Source: Shewanella hafniensis (GTDB taxonomy: Bacteria > Pseudomonadota > Gammaproteobacteria > Enterobacterales > Shewanellaceae). From it: DNA of 64,000 nucleotides. Below, one piece after another: positions 1-10,328 of this stretch. The position numbers were made by a program, and so were the translations under genes. Location: assembly GCF_019655335.1 (NCBI RefSeq), contig NZ_BPFD01000003.1, forward strand, positions 94,175-158,174, written 5' to 3'. How positions within the stretch are numbered: position 1 is the first letter of the stretch; the number at the start of each line of letters is the position of its first letter. The notes beneath the pieces were generated by a model, which saw only the letters and a program-made list of their open reading frames with translations, made no database searches and was not told the origin of the DNA.

Positions 1-830
1 AAGGTCGTGTTGCTGCACTGCGTATTCCAGGCGGCGCTGCACTGTCTCGTAAGCAAATCGATGATTACACGAAGTTTGTTGGCATTTATGGTGCTAAAGG
101 CTTAGCGTGGATGAAGATTAATGACCTAAGCCTTGGCTTAGAAGGCATTCAATCACCTGTGCTGAAATTCTTAAACGAAAGCATAGTCAATGAAATCGTG
201 AGCCGCACGGCAGCGCAAACTGGCGACATTATCCTGTTTGGTGCAGATCAAGCGACTGTGGTTGCCGAATCCATGGGCGCACTGCGTCTTAAAGCCGGTG
301 AAGACTTTGATTTACTTGAAGGTCAATGGCGTCCACTGTGGGTGGTTGACTTCCCGATGTTTGAGAAGATCAACGGTAGCTTCCATGCCGTTCACCATCC
401 GTTCACCGCACCGCGTGGCGTAACCGCAGCAGAACTTGAAGCTAACCCAGCCAATCGCGTTTCTGATGCTTACGATATGGTATTAAACGGCTGCGAATTA
501 GGCGGTGGTTCTGTGCGTATCCACAACCAAGAAATGCAGTCTGCGGTATTCCGTATTCTGGGCATTACCGACGAAGAAGCTAAAGAGAAGTTCGGCTTCC
601 TGTTAGAAGCGCTGCGTTACGGCACACCGCCACATGCAGGTTTAGCGTTTGGTTTAGACCGCATCATCATGCTGATGACAGGCGCAAGCTCAATCCGTGA
701 TGTGATGGCGTTCCCGAAAACCACCACAGCCGCTTGCCCGCTAACTAACGCACCAGGATTTGCCAATCCGCAGCAGTTAGCTGAACTTGGCATTGCCGTG
801 GTTGAGAAAGCCGTTAAAGCGGAAGACTGA
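1..830 (+). CDS. aspS: Aspartyl-tRNA synthetase, C-terminal part (5' end outside window)
   Basis: Charges tRNA-Asp with aspartate in the cytoplasm. The reading frame is open from base 3, so about 275 C-terminal residues of an enzyme of usually about 590 are present. The visible part holds the end of the bacterial insertion domain, the catalytic-core stretch around WVVDFPMFE, the HHPFTAPR loop and class II motif 3 ([15 protein letters not shown]). Motifs 1 and 2 and the anticodon-binding domain lie upstream of the window. An internal ATG at 111 is not the start. A hairpin terminator follows about 160 bp downstream. Confidence 0.97.
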   Translation, partial: GRVAALRIPGGAALSRKQIDDYTKFVGIYGAKGLAWMKINDLSLGLEGIQSPVLKFLNESIVNEIVSRTAAQTGDIILFGADQATVVAESMGALRLKAGEDFDLLEGQWRPLWVVDFPMFEKINGSFHAVHHPFTAPRGVTAAELEANPANRVSDAYDMVLNGCELGGGSVRIHNQEMQSAVFRILGITDEEAKEKFGFLLEALRYGTPPHAGLAFGLDRIIMLMTGASSIRDVMAFPKTTTAACPLTNAPGFANPQQLAELGIAVVEKAVKAED

Positions 831-900
831 TCTTTCGTGAAAGGATTTTTGTAAATCGACCTTATTCAAGTCGACGTTGTGTAACTCGTTTTGTGAAAGG

Positions 901-956
901 CGATTGGCATTAGTCGATTGGCATTAGTCGATTGGCGTTAGTCTATTAGCATTAGT
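901..956. repeat. Four tandem copies of a 14-bp unit
   Basis: The unit CGATTGGCATTAGT occurs twice exactly (901-914, 915-928), once with one change (929-942) and once with two changes (943-956). It lies between the aspS stop and the aspS terminator, so it should be transcribed in the aspS 3' untranslated region. No protein is encoded across it. The rest of the 308-bp gap holds the terminator and the yebC leader. Confidence 0.9.
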
Positions 957-985
957 CCTTGTCAGTTACTGTTTAAATAGTACCG

Positions 986-1015
986 AAAACCGAGGCGCAA
1001 GCCTCGGTCTGTTTT
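986..1015 (+). terminator. Probable aspS terminator
   Basis: The 8-bp stem ACCGAGGC/GCCTCGGT closes a GCAA tetraloop and is followed by CTGTTTT. The T-run is short, so efficiency is uncertain. Confidence 0.6.
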
Positions 1016-1138
1016 AGTGAACCGTCATTTCTTTGCTTATCAATATCTATTTGTTCAATCCTAAATAGCCGTTAATCAATCCTTACACTTCGGCTCTTGA
1101 TAAGCTATGCGATGACACCTCAGTTAAGGAGACTTCCC

Positions 1139-1885
1139 ATGGCAGGTCACAGTAAATGGGCCAACATTAAGCACCGTAAAGCAGCTCAAGATGCTAAACG
1201 CGGTAAACTCTTTACTAAATTCATTCGCGAATTAACCGTCGCAGCCCGTGAAGGCGGCTCAGATCCCGATTCCAATCCACGATTACGTGTCGCCATTGAT
1301 AAAGCCCTCGGCGGCAATATGACCCGCGATACGGTTGAGCGCGCGATTAAACGCGGCGCCGGTGAATTAGAAGGTCAGCAACTCGAAACCATTCTCTATG
1401 AAGGTTATGGCCCAGGCGGCACCGCTGTGATGGTCGAAACCATGACGGACAATCGTAATCGGACGGTGAGCGGTGTGCGCAATGCGTTTAGTAAATCGGG
1501 CGGCAACTTAGGCACGGATGGGTCGGTTTCTTATCTATTCACTAAACGTGGGGTGTTATCCTATGCGCCGGGAACCGATGAAGATGCACTAATGGAGGCG
1601 GCGCTTGAAGCGGGCGCGGAAGATATTGTCAGCTATGATGATGGTGCTATAGATGTATTCACCGATCCCGTTGATTTCTATACGGTCAAAGAGGCACTCG
1701 ATAAGGCTAGTTTTGTGGCAGATAACGCTGAAATCGCTATGATAGCCTCAACGAAAGCTGAGCTTGATCTTGACACAGCCGAAAAATTTATGCGCCTTAT
1801 CGATACCCTTGAAGATCACGACGATGTGCAAGAAGTGTATCATAATGCGGAAATCTCCGATGACGTGATGGCAAACCTAGGTTAG
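1139..1885 (+). CDS. yebC: YebC/TACO1-family protein
   Basis: Member of the YebC/TACO1 family, linked to relief of ribosome stalling and in some species described as a transcriptional regulator. The ATG at 1139 is preferred over the upstream in-frame ATG at 1097 because it gives the family N-terminus [14 protein letters not shown], has AAGGAG at the right distance, and yields 248 residues, the usual length. The conserved GRGGxLG-like region appears as [17 protein letters not shown]. It precedes ruvC as in other gammaproteobacteria. Confidence 0.95.
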   Translation: MAGHSKWANIKHRKAAQDAKRGKLFTKFIRELTVAAREGGSDPDSNPRLRVAIDKALGGNMTRDTVERAIKRGAGELEGQQLETILYEGYGPGGTAVMVETMTDNRNRTVSGVRNAFSKSGGNLGTDGSVSYLFTKRGVLSYAPGTDEDALMEAALEAGAEDIVSYDDGAIDVFTDPVDFYTVKEALDKASFVADNAEIAMIASTKAELDLDTAEKFMRLIDTLEDHDDVQEVYHNAEISDDVMANLG

Positions 1886-2004
1886 ATTGGCCGTGAGCTG
1901 GATTTGGGTGTCAGTTTAGGTAATTTCAGCTCGAACACGCTAACTTTGAATACACGTTTACCTATGAACTGAGACGACAATTCAGATCCCTTATAAGGCA
2001 TTTA

Positions 2005-2526
2005 ATGGCAATTATTTTAGGTGTTGACCCAGGTTCGCGGATCACAGGCTACGGCGTGATCCAATGTCAGGGACGGCATCAGATTTACCTCGGCAGTGGT
2101 TGTATTCGCACTTCGTCTGAAGAGCTGCCTGGTAGGCTCAAGCAAATATTTGATGGGATCACTGAGATTATTCGTCAGTATCAACCGGACGAATTTGCAA
2201 TTGAGCGCGTATTTATGGCAAAAAATGCCGATTCTGCGCTCAAGTTAGGCCAAGCACGCGGCGCGGCCATTGTTGCTGCCACAGTTGCCAATTTACCTGT
2301 GGCCGAATACAGTGCGACGCAAATTAAGAGCGCAGTTGTGGGTACGGGGCGAGCACAGAAAGCCCAAGTACAACACATGATCCAACAACTACTTAAATTA
2401 CCAGCAGCCCCACAAGCTGACGCCGCAGATGCACTCGGTGTTGCTGTGTGTCATTATCACACCAGCCAGAGTTTAATTGCATTGAGTGGCCGGGCAACGG
2501 CAAGAACATACGGACGGTACAGATGA
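2005..2526 (+). CDS. ruvC: Holliday junction resolvase RuvC
   Basis: Dimeric endonuclease that cuts Holliday junctions moved by RuvAB. The 173 residues match the family length. Acidic metal ligands are visible in GVDPG near the N-terminus, IERVF near residue 67 and [10 protein letters not shown] near residue 140. Its TGA overlaps the ATG of ruvA (ATGA at 2523-2526), pointing to translational coupling. Unlike in E. coli, where ruvC is separated from ruvAB by an unrelated gene, ruvC, ruvA and ruvB are contiguous here. Confidence 0.97.
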   Translation: MAIILGVDPGSRITGYGVIQCQGRHQIYLGSGCIRTSSEELPGRLKQIFDGITEIIRQYQPDEFAIERVFMAKNADSALKLGQARGAAIVAATVANLPVAEYSATQIKSAVVGTGRAQKAQVQHMIQQLLKLPAAPQADAADALGVAVCHYHTSQSLIALSGRATARTYGRYR

Positions 2527-3140
2527 TAGGTCGTTTACGGGGAGTGCTCGTTGAGAAACAAGCACCAGAAATTTTGATCGATGTTAATGGTGTGGGTTAC
2601 GAGTTGCAGATGCCGCTGACTAGCTTTTATGAGCTGCCTGAAGTTAATCACGAAGCTATGGTCTACACCCATTTTGTGGTGCGTGAAGATGCGCAGCTTC
2701 TCTATGGTTTTATCACTAAGCAGGAAAGGGCGTTATTTCGCTTACTGATCAAGACCAATGGTGTCGGTCCCAAGCTCGCGCTGACCATTTTATCAGGCAT
2801 GACAGCCGCAGAATTTGTGGGTTGCGTTGAGCGCGATGACATAGTGACCTTAGTGAAATTACCGGGTGTGGGCAAGAAAACCGCTGAGCGGTTACTGGTT
2901 GAAATGCGCGATAAGCTCAAGAGCTTGATGGAAGCCTCTGCAGGCTCAGAGCGTGAGTTTGTGCTGCAATCTAATTACTCTCCTGCGCCGACAGTCAATA
3001 GCGCAGAAGAAGATGCTATTTCAGCTTTAATTTCGCTGGGTTATAAACCACCGCAGGCGAGCAAATCGGTTTCTGCAGCCTACAAAGAGGGCATGGATTC
3101 AGAAACACTGATCAAAGCTGCCCTTAAGTCGATGCTTTAA
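2523..3140 (+). CDS. ruvA: Holliday junction branch-migration protein RuvA
   Basis: Tetrameric DNA-binding subunit that recognises the four-way junction and loads RuvB. Start chosen at the ATG overlapping the ruvC stop, giving [12 protein letters not shown] and 205 residues. The order is an N-terminal OB fold, tandem helix-hairpin-helix motifs ([17 protein letters not shown] and [16 protein letters not shown]) and a C-terminal RuvB-binding domain after a flexible linker. The longer frame from 2448 would overlap ruvC by 79 bases and lacks family support. Confidence 0.97.
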   Translation: MIGRLRGVLVEKQAPEILIDVNGVGYELQMPLTSFYELPEVNHEAMVYTHFVVREDAQLLYGFITKQERALFRLLIKTNGVGPKLALTILSGMTAAEFVGCVERDDIVTLVKLPGVGKKTAERLLVEMRDKLKSLMEASAGSEREFVLQSNYSPAPTVNSAEEDAISALISLGYKPPQASKSVSAAYKEGMDSETLIKAALKSML

Positions 3141-3184
3141 TTGAATGATGATAATTAAGATGAAAGCTGCGAGAAGGAATAATA

Positions 3185-4189
3185 ATGATTGAGGCAGATA
3201 GACTCATCCAGCCGCAGATCCAAGCTCAAGATGAATCCATCGACAGGGCAATGCGCCCTAAAATGCTCGATGAATACACGGGCCAAGATGACACTCGGGC
3301 GCAACTTAAGGTGTTTATTCAAGCGGCAAAGAATCGTAATGAAGCCTTAGATCATATGTTGATCTACGGTCCGCCAGGACTGGGTAAAACCACCTTGGCT
3401 ATGATTGTGGCGAACGAGATGGGAGTGAATATTAAGTCCACCTCGGGCCCCGTGCTTGAAAAAGCGGGCGATCTTGCAGCCCTCTTGACCAATCTTGAAT
3501 CCGGTGATGTGTTGTTCATCGATGAAATCCATCGATTAAGCCCTGTGGTAGAAGAGATTTTGTATCCGGCGATGGAAGATTATCAGCTGGATATCATGAT
3601 AGGTGAAGGGCCAGCAGCGCGTTCTATTAAGCTTGATTTACCGCCGTTCACTCTAGTAGGCGCTACAACACGGGCAGGTGCGTTAACCTCACCACTTCGG
3701 GCGCGCTTTGGGATCCCACTACGGCTTGAGTTTTATAATATCAAAGATTTAAGCACCATAGTCACGCGTTCGGCGCAGGTAATGGAGCTGGATATTGATG
3801 CTGAAGGCGCCTTTGAAATCGCGCGCCGTTCACGCGGTACACCGAGAATAGCCAACAGATTGCTGCGCCGCGTACGGGATTACGCGCAGGTGAAGCATGA
3901 CGGTGCCGTCACTAAGTTTGTGGCCGAACACGCTTTAGACTTGCTAGATGTGGATAGTGAAGGTTTCGATTATATGGATCGCAAATTGTTACTGGCTATT
4001 ATCGATAAATTTATGGGTGGACCAGTAGGACTAGACAACTTAGCCGCAGCCATCGGCGAAGAGCGTGAAACCATTGAAGATGTGTTAGAACCTTTCTTGA
4101 TCCAGCAAGGGTTTATCCAACGTACGCCCCGCGGCCGAATTGCAACCGCACGGGCATACCAGCATTTTGAGTTGATCAAACCTGAATAA
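3185..4189 (+). CDS. ruvB: Holliday junction helicase motor RuvB
   Basis: AAA+ ATPase ring that drives branch migration with RuvA. At 334 residues it has normal length. Walker A is GPPGLGKTT (about residues 59-67), Walker B is DVLFIDEIH, a sensor follows in VGATTRAG, and the C-terminal winged-helix domain includes [20 protein letters not shown] lies just before the ATG. It is the last gene of the ruvCAB unit and is followed by a strong terminator. Confidence 0.98.
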   Translation: MIEADRLIQPQIQAQDESIDRAMRPKMLDEYTGQDDTRAQLKVFIQAAKNRNEALDHMLIYGPPGLGKTTLAMIVANEMGVNIKSTSGPVLEKAGDLAALLTNLESGDVLFIDEIHRLSPVVEEILYPAMEDYQLDIMIGEGPAARSIKLDLPPFTLVGATTRAGALTSPLRARFGIPLRLEFYNIKDLSTIVTRSAQVMELDIDAEGAFEIARRSRGTPRIANRLLRRVRDYAQVKHDGAVTKFVAEHALDLLDVDSEGFDYMDRKLLLAIIDKFMGGPVGLDNLAAAIGEERETIEDVLEPFLIQQGFIQRTPRGRIATARAYQHFELIKPE

Positions 4190-4215
4190 CCATCTGCTTG
4201 ATAATACCGATAATG

Positions 4216-4243
4216 AAAGGCGACCTAAGTGGTCGCTTTTTTA
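4216..4243 (+). terminator. ruvCAB terminator
   Basis: The 6-bp stem GCGACC/GGTCGC closes a TAAGT loop and is followed by TTTTTT. Confidence 0.85.
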
Positions 4244-5183
4244 TGGGTGAGATTTAACTTTGGTTACAATAGGGGTGAGATTTTGGCAAATCGAATAGCG
4301 TTTGAAATGGCGTTAAATATAAGACTTTTTAAAACTTGATAGCTATGAGTTTCTCATCATTAAGTTGTATCAGCATTCCAGAATGCCCCGTCTTTTTAAG
4401 CTCAGTATTTAGACGATTATAATAGATTTTATACAGAAAACTGTATATTTATAGTTAATTGACGTGAACCTAAATTAATTAACAAATGTATCTATTTAGT
4501 TTGTTTATTGAGCCGAAATATGAACTATCCACTATCAAAATCGATTTTTACTCTGAGATTAACTTAATTTAATAATTTGCCTTAGGTTACTAAATCCTCA
4601 ACACAAATACTCACTACAGCTATCTTTTGCTAGGGTTTGGTATACGGAATAATTTGTAGCAATATTGTTTAAATTTCGAGGGTGATTTTATTTGTGTGCA
4701 TAAATAGCACAACTGATGCTGTTTGTATCTTTTGTTACGCACTGATTTAGCGAGATTATCTCCATGGTTATAGCTGCATGTAAGTTATTAATGTCCATGG
4801 GTATGCAATTTAAGTGGTGGTTAATCAGTATCTCATTCCAGTTTACGGTTCTCGCCAGAACAATTAAATGTGATCCGTGTCACATTTTTTGACGCTGAAT
4901 ATGTTTCATAAAAGTAACTCGTTAACAGTGTTAATCACTTATTACTTGTCATCATTAAGATTTAACTTCTAATAAAATATGATGCTTAAGTTTTATTGAA
5001 AATATGCGTCATAAATAAAAACAAAGTAACCTAAATTTTTTAACATTACTTTTTCGTTGGTTAATATTTTGAGTGTTGACGGAGTTAAAGTGAATCCTCA
5101 GTATCGAGTGCAACACTAGTACATCAATAGTTGTACAAGCTGTAAGCATAAAAATAATAGTAAGATCTAGGGAGCATTCATAC
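4244..5183. other. Long AT-rich intergenic region before the receptor gene
   Basis: About 940 bp without a convincing gene; short frames have no ribosome sites or recognisable products. It contains a perfect CRP-type palindrome near 4877 (listed separately). A weaker inverted repeat with TGTGC and GCACA arms lies near 4694-4711. The rest is AT-rich with nothing else I can name. Confidence 0.6.
4866..4887. promoter_or_regulatory. CRP (cAMP receptor protein) binding site
   Basis: The core TGTGATCCGTGTCACA (4869-4884) matches TGTGA-N6-TCACA exactly and is flanked by AAA and TTT as in the extended consensus. A possible -10 (CATAAA, 4907-4912) would put the site centre about 42 bp upstream of transcription start, the class II activator position. 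It would serve the receptor gene at 5184 with a leader of about 265 nt. The start site is inferred. Confidence 0.8.
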
Positions 5184-7703
5184 ATGATCAAAAGAACCAA
5201 AGTCGCGTCAGCTATTAACTTAGCTATCGTTGCATCTATCACTTCAGGTGCATTTGTAACGTCAAGCGCATTTGCTGCGGAAGAAAAAGCAAAAGTTGAA
5301 CGTATTGAAGTCACGGGTTCACGCATTCAGCGCCAAGATATGGAGACAGCTTCTCCTGTAACCGTTATCGATGCTGCTGCGATTAAAGCAGAAGGTTTCA
5401 CTTCTGTAGACCAGATGCTACAAGTACAAACTTCAATGGCAGGTGCTGCCGTAGGTTCAACGACAAACAACGGTGCTGACGGTGTTGCCCAAGTTGACTT
5501 ACGTGGTATGGGTTCACAACGTACGCTTGTGTTATTGAATGGTCGCCGCATGGTTAACTCAGGTTCAGGCGCCGATAGTGCAGTGGATCTTAACTCGATT
5601 CCAGTCGCTATGATTGCGCGTGTTGAAATTCTGAAAGACGGCGCATCAGCGGTTTACGGTTCTGATGCCATTGCTGGTGTAGTGAACATTATCACGAAGA
5701 AAGATTTTGAAGGTTTCCAGTTCGATTTTAACGGCAGTGGTACAGACAAAGGCGATGGCGAAAGTGGTGATGTCAGTGCGCTATACGGTTTTAACACCGA
5801 TGGTGGTAATTACACCTTTGGTGCCGCTTTTTCTGACCGACGTGGTGTGATCCAATCTGATCGTGATTGGACTAAACCTGGTGCGAGTGGAATTATACCA
5901 ACGGGTTCACTAGATGGTATGGTTCAAGATGCTAATGGTAATTGGGTAGCACAAACAGAGACTTATGATTTCACCCAAGATAGCTACTATCAAACACCAA
6001 GTGAACGTCGCAGTTTATTTGCTAACATGACTCAAGAGCTGGGTAATGATGTTGTGTTAACTGCAGATGCTATTTATACCAACCGTCGTTCTCATCAGCA
6101 AATGGCAGCTCAACCTGCACAGCTATATCTTGATGTCTGTGGTCAACCAGATGCAGATCCATTAAAGTGTTTAACACTTGATAGTGATATGATTGCTGCA
6201 GGTATTAAGCCTGATGATCATGGGCAAGTTTTCTATGCTAGACGTATGAATGATGTAGGTCCTCGTATTTATACTCAGGATACTGATACTTGGCGTTTAT
6301 CAGGTGGTCTAGCGGGTACTTTAGACGTTCATACAGGTATGAACTGGGATGTTACTTATACATTTGGTAAGAACAAAGCAGAAACCGCAGTAGAGAACTC
6401 TATCAATGCTAGCGATATGCGTAACGCTATTTATGCTAATCCCGATGCTTGGTTAAGTGGTGCACCACTTACACAAGCGATGAAAGATGCTGTTGGTTAT
6501 ACAGAGGCTGCAAATGGCGGTAATGAACAACAGACATTATCTGCCGGCTTGAATGGTGAGTTGTTTGATTTAAAAGCGGGTGCCGTTGGTTTTGCGATTG
6601 GTGCTGAATACCGCCGTGAGAGTGGTTTCTATAATCCCGATCCAATTGTTGTCGCAGGTGAAAGCACTGCAGCACAGCAAGATCCAACCGATGGTAACTA
6701 CAACGTTATTTCGATTTTTCAAGAAGTAAGTGTGCCTTTCACCGAGAAATTAACGGGTGAATTCGCGCTGCGTTTAGACGATTACTCAACATTCGGTAAA
6801 GCGACCACTTGGAAAATTGGTTTAACATACACTGCAACAGATGACTTAATGGTTCGGGGTGTTGCGGCTACAGGCTTCCGTGCGCCAAGTGTTGCTGAAT
6901 TATATGGTGGTAATTCGGGATCGTTTGATTACCTTACAAATCCTTGGTTGTCAGATGATGAACAGCCAGGACAAATTTTGGTAAACCGTACTTCTGATCC
7001 AGATTTGAAGCCTGAAGAGTCAGAGTCTTATACGGCTGGTTTAGTGTATTCGCCAAGCTATCTTGATGGTATGTCTCTGACATTAGACTACTGGCGCTTC
7101 AAAGTGGATAACGCTATCGCCCGTTTAGATACTCAGGCTGGCTTAGATGATTGTAAAGATGGCATTACGTCAGCTTGTGAAACGTTTAATATTACCCCAG
7201 AAGGTGACTTACGTAATCTAACGAATGCGTTAACCAACGTAGGTTATCAAGATACTAGCGGTATTGATTTTAACTTAGCCTATAACTTTGAAGGCTTAGG
7301 TTTGGATTGGAAAATCAGCAATGACACGACATATTTATTGAACTTTGAGCAGGATAATAAAGATTACACTGATACTATCGACGGTAACTTCGGTGCTTAC
7401 GCTAAGGTTCGTAATAACTTCAGTCTCTCAGCTGGTCAAGATGATTGGAGTGTTATGTACTTCAACCGCTATATTGGTGAGATGACAGACTTGGCGAAAG
7501 GCTATGATGTTGACTCAGTGCTATATCACAATATTTCTGGAACATATCACATCACTGATATGACAACTGTTAGTTTAGGTGTGAAAAACTTCACTGATGA
7601 AAAACCATCACGTGTTTCTAACGGTAGTGATGGTGGCACAGTTCCACAAGTATATGACACTATCGGTCGTGTAATATACGGTGGTGTAACGGTTAAGTTC
7701 TAA
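5184..7703 (+). CDS. TonB-dependent outer-membrane receptor
   Basis: Energy-dependent outer-membrane transporter driven by TonB-ExbBD; the substrate cannot be read from sequence. At 839 residues it has a signal peptide (MIKRTKVASAINLAIVAS..., cleavage likely after AFA at about residue 31), a TonB-box-like stretch ERIEVTGSRI, a plug domain at about residues 50-170 (VLLNGRRMV, LKDGASAVYGSDAIAGVVNIITK) and a beta-barrel ending in aromatic phenylalanine (GVTVKF), the outer-membrane insertion signal. The ATG is preceded by AGGGAG. An upstream CRP site suggests nutrient or carbon control. No adjacent transport or catabolic genes reveal the ligand. Confidence 0.93.
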   Translation: MIKRTKVASAINLAIVASITSGAFVTSSAFAAEEKAKVERIEVTGSRIQRQDMETASPVTVIDAAAIKAEGFTSVDQMLQVQTSMAGAAVGSTTNNGADGVAQVDLRGMGSQRTLVLLNGRRMVNSGSGADSAVDLNSIPVAMIARVEILKDGASAVYGSDAIAGVVNIITKKDFEGFQFDFNGSGTDKGDGESGDVSALYGFNTDGGNYTFGAAFSDRRGVIQSDRDWTKPGASGIIPTGSLDGMVQDANGNWVAQTETYDFTQDSYYQTPSERRSLFANMTQELGNDVVLTADAIYTNRRSHQQMAAQPAQLYLDVCGQPDADPLKCLTLDSDMIAAGIKPDDHGQVFYARRMNDVGPRIYTQDTDTWRLSGGLAGTLDVHTGMNWDVTYTFGKNKAETAVENSINASDMRNAIYANPDAWLSGAPLTQAMKDAVGYTEAANGGNEQQTLSAGLNGELFDLKAGAVGFAIGAEYRRESGFYNPDPIVVAGESTAAQQDPTDGNYNVISIFQEVSVPFTEKLTGEFALRLDDYSTFGKATTWKIGLTYTATDDLMVRGVAATGFRAPSVAELYGGNSGSFDYLTNPWLSDDEQPGQILVNRTSDPDLKPEESESYTAGLVYSPSYLDGMSLTLDYWRFKVDNAIARLDTQAGLDDCKDGITSACETFNITPEGDLRNLTNALTNVGYQDTSGIDFNLAYNFEGLGLDWKISNDTTYLLNFEQDNKDYTDTIDGNFGAYAKVRNNFSLSAGQDDWSVMYFNRYIGEMTDLAKGYDVDSVLYHNISGTYHITDMTTVSLGVKNFTDEKPSRVSNGSDGGTVPQVYDTIGRVIYGGVTVKF

Positions 7704-7728
7704 GCTAAGTTAATACTCTTAGTGTTTA

Positions 7729-7754
7729 AAAAGCGCCTTAGGGCGCTTTTTTAT
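7729..7754 (+). terminator. Receptor gene terminator
   Basis: The 7-bp stem AAGCGCC/GGCGCTT closes a short TTAG loop and is followed by a T-run. Confidence 0.88.
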
Positions 7755-7964
7755 TGTGAAATGGAATCTGATACAGATTTTTGAGTAGTTAAACGTCATT
7801 TAACTCATCACTTTTAAATAGCCAATTTTTGTTTAATTTTCCCTTCATCTCGTATTTTGTTCACAGTTTTCAACATCACATTTCTTAACGAATGTAATAG
7901 GCCTAGAGTCATTTCGATTCGCATGCTAATATAAATGATATGGATTCTCGTTTGGGTTTTAAGG

Positions 7965-8645
7965 ATGAGTAAAATACTCTTAGTCGATGATGATCCCTTG
8001 TTTAGTGCTTGGTTGGCCGATGCCTTGGGCACGCAAGGACATGAAGTTGAATGTGCGGTGAATGGTGTCGATGGTCTGGCATGTATTGAACGTTTTGCAC
8101 CCGACATCATAGTGCTCGATTTGGTCATGCCGCAAATGAATGGTTTTGAGCTGTTAAAAGCGCGGGAATGCTCAACGCCGGTATTGATGGTCTCGGCACG
8201 GGATAATGAAGACGATCGTATCACTGGCTATGAATTAGGTGCCGATGATTTTTTGAGTAAACCATTTAGCATCAAAGAGCTATTTGTTCGCTTACGTGCT
8301 TTAGAGCGGCGTCTTTGTTCTCGTCAATCTCAATCGCCGCAAATAGCGACTGTAGCAGCGAAAGTGATTAACTTTGATGATATGAGTTATAGGATCACCA
8401 TTGGCAGCCGTTATGTCGATTTGACCCAAACTGAATTTAAATTATTTAAATATTTGTTTGAAAGAAAAGGCCAGGTCATCACTAAGCAAGAGTTACAGCG
8501 TTCAGTGTTACAAAAAGATCTGGGCCGATTTGACCGCAATCTTGATATGCACATTAGTAACACGCGCCGTAAATTGGCCAACATCAGCTTGCCGCGTAAC
8601 TTAATCAATACAGTTCGAGGCCAAGGTTATAGCTTCATGGCTTAA
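7965..8645 (+). CDS. OmpR/PhoB-family response regulator, orphan
   Basis: Two-component transcription regulator with no kinase gene beside it. Start placed at the ATG at 7965, after AAGG, giving MSKILLVDDDPLF and 226 residues; an in-frame ATG at 7935 would add ten hydrophobic residues unlike the family. Receiver domain: acidic pocket D8-D10, phospho-acceptor D52 (IIVLDLVMP), switch Ser in LMVSARD and Lys in FLSKPF. The C-terminal winged helix (about 130-226) carries DLTQTEFKLFKYL and the recognition region NLDMHISNTRRKL. Regulated genes are unknown. Confidence 0.93.
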   Translation: MSKILLVDDDPLFSAWLADALGTQGHEVECAVNGVDGLACIERFAPDIIVLDLVMPQMNGFELLKARECSTPVLMVSARDNEDDRITGYELGADDFLSKPFSIKELFVRLRALERRLCSRQSQSPQIATVAAKVINFDDMSYRITIGSRYVDLTQTEFKLFKYLFERKGQVITKQELQRSVLQKDLGRFDRNLDMHISNTRRKLANISLPRNLINTVRGQGYSFMA

Positions 8646-8870
8646 CGTCATACTTTGGTGTCTCGTTAGTGGCAAGATTTTGTAGAAGTTTGGCGAAAAT
8701 CTTGGTTAATAAAAGGACGACTGTAACGGGCCTTGATGGAATTTTCTGGCTTTCGTTTTCCCCTTGGGATGTTTTGGTTTATCCTATCGGCCATATAATA
8801 AAATGTGCCGCGTGCTATACGCCGCGTGCCATTAAGAGCCCTTAGCTTTAACAACCTATTAGGAATCAAT

Positions 8871-9998
8871 ATGCGGATCAGTGCCAACTTTGATGGCGGA
8901 AATATCCAAGTCGTCAATCTTGATAATAAAGACGATATTCAACTGGCTATTCGTCCCGATGCGGGCGGCGAGTTTTATCAATGGTTCAATTTTCGATTCG
9001 AAGGTGAGGTGGGTAACCATTACACCTTAAATATTATTAACGCGGGCACTGCTTCTTATACCAAGGGTTGGGAAGATTATCAGGCAGTGGCCAGTTACGA
9101 TCGCCAGCATTGGTTCCGTATTCCTACACAGTATAAAGACGGCAAACTGAGCATTAGCTTAGAGCTGGACTGCGATGCGATTCAAATCGCTTACTTTGCG
9201 CCATACAGCTATGAGCGCCATTTAGATTTGCTCAGCGGCGCCCAGTTACACCCTGATGTCAATTTAGAGCATTTAGGGCTGACCTTAGATGGCCGCGATA
9301 TTACCTTGATGAAAGTCGGTGATGGTGATGCTGCTAAGCGAAATATTTGGATCACCGCCAGACAACATCCGGGCGAAACCATGGCTGAATGGTTAGTCGA
9401 AGGTCTAGTGAATCGGTTACTTGATAATGATTGCCCAGCTGCCAAAGCGCTGCTCGACAAAGCCAATTTCTATATAGTGCCGAACATGAATCCCGATGGC
9501 AGTGTCAGAGGCCATTTGCGTACCAATGCGATTGGCATCAATCTTAACCGCGAGTGGCAAACGCCGAGTTTAGAAAAGAGTCCCGAGGTGTACCACGTCG
9601 TCAACAAGATGCAGCAAACCGGTGTCGACTTGTTTTATGATGTCCACGGCGATGAAGGCTTACCTTATGTATTTTTAGCGGGTTGCGAGGGCGTGCCTGC
9701 CCACAATGATAAGCTGGCGCAGCTGCAAGCTGATTTCAGCCAAGCATTGACCTTAGCCAGTGCCGATTTCCAAACTCAGTTTGGCTATGACAAAGACGAG
9801 CCAGGCCAAGCGAATCTAACGGTTGCCTCTAATTGGGTCGCTCAGACCTTCGAGTGTTTATCCAATACCCTCGAAATGCCTTTTAAAGACAATAACAATC
9901 TGGCCGATCCTTTTGTGGGTTGGTCGCCAGAGCGCAGTATTTATTTAGGTGAAGCATCGCTTATTGCCATTCTCGCCGTTGTTGATAAGTTACGTTAG
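8871..9998 (+). CDS. M14-family zinc carboxypeptidase (cytosolic carboxypeptidase-like)
   Basis: Predicted cytosolic metallocarboxypeptidase of the M14 subfamily that includes eukaryotic tubulin-deglutamylating CCP enzymes and bacterial homologues of unknown substrate. Start chosen at the ATG after AGGAA, giving 375 residues without a signal peptide; a longer frame from 8805 lacks a ribosome site. An N-terminal beta domain (1-115) precedes the peptidase domain. Zinc ligands appear as HPGE (H166, E169) and YDVHGDE (H259); a candidate catalytic Glu is in TLEMPF near residue 345. Thirteen bases separate it from the next gene. Confidence 0.88.
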   Translation: MRISANFDGGNIQVVNLDNKDDIQLAIRPDAGGEFYQWFNFRFEGEVGNHYTLNIINAGTASYTKGWEDYQAVASYDRQHWFRIPTQYKDGKLSISLELDCDAIQIAYFAPYSYERHLDLLSGAQLHPDVNLEHLGLTLDGRDITLMKVGDGDAAKRNIWITARQHPGETMAEWLVEGLVNRLLDNDCPAAKALLDKANFYIVPNMNPDGSVRGHLRTNAIGINLNREWQTPSLEKSPEVYHVVNKMQQTGVDLFYDVHGDEGLPYVFLAGCEGVPAHNDKLAQLQADFSQALTLASADFQTQFGYDKDEPGQANLTVASNWVAQTFECLSNTLEMPFKDNNNLADPFVGWSPERSIYLGEASLIAILAVVDKLR

Positions 9999-10010
9999 GG
10001 CGAGGCTGAT

Positions 10011-10328
10011 ATGGCATTAATTGAATGTCCAGTGTGTCGCAAGCGGATGTCGAGTAAGGCGCCTTCATGTCCCCATTGTCAAGCGAGCACCAATGGTGAC
10101 AATGAGTCCTTAACGTGCATTAGTCATATTCAAAAGTCCAGCAGCTTAATGAACCAGAGTTTTGTTGCTATGACCTTGTTTATTGCAGGCGTGGTGATTT
10201 GGTTTTGGGGTGGTGAACCTGCCGAAGGTATGCGGGCGAACATTGCCGGAATATGCTTCGTGTTTGGTTTTGTGGGTTATCTCATCACACGAGTCAGAAT
10301 CGTGTTACATAAGCGGAAAAGTGTATGA
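10011..10328 (+). CDS. Small zinc-ribbon membrane protein, function unknown
   Basis: 105 residues. The N-terminal zinc ribbon has two CxxC pairs (C6/C9 in ECPVCRKRM and C20/C23 in SCPHCQ). Two hydrophobic stretches (about 44-62 and 70-90) look like membrane helices, and the C-terminus is basic. Its stop overlaps the start of the yeaC-like gene (ATGA at 10325-10328), so the two are probably translated together. I do not recognise a function. Confidence 0.75.
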   Translation: MALIECPVCRKRMSSKAPSCPHCQASTNGDNESLTCISHIQKSSSLMNQSFVAMTLFIAGVVIWFWGGEPAEGMRANIAGICFVFGFVGYLITRVRIVLHKRKSV

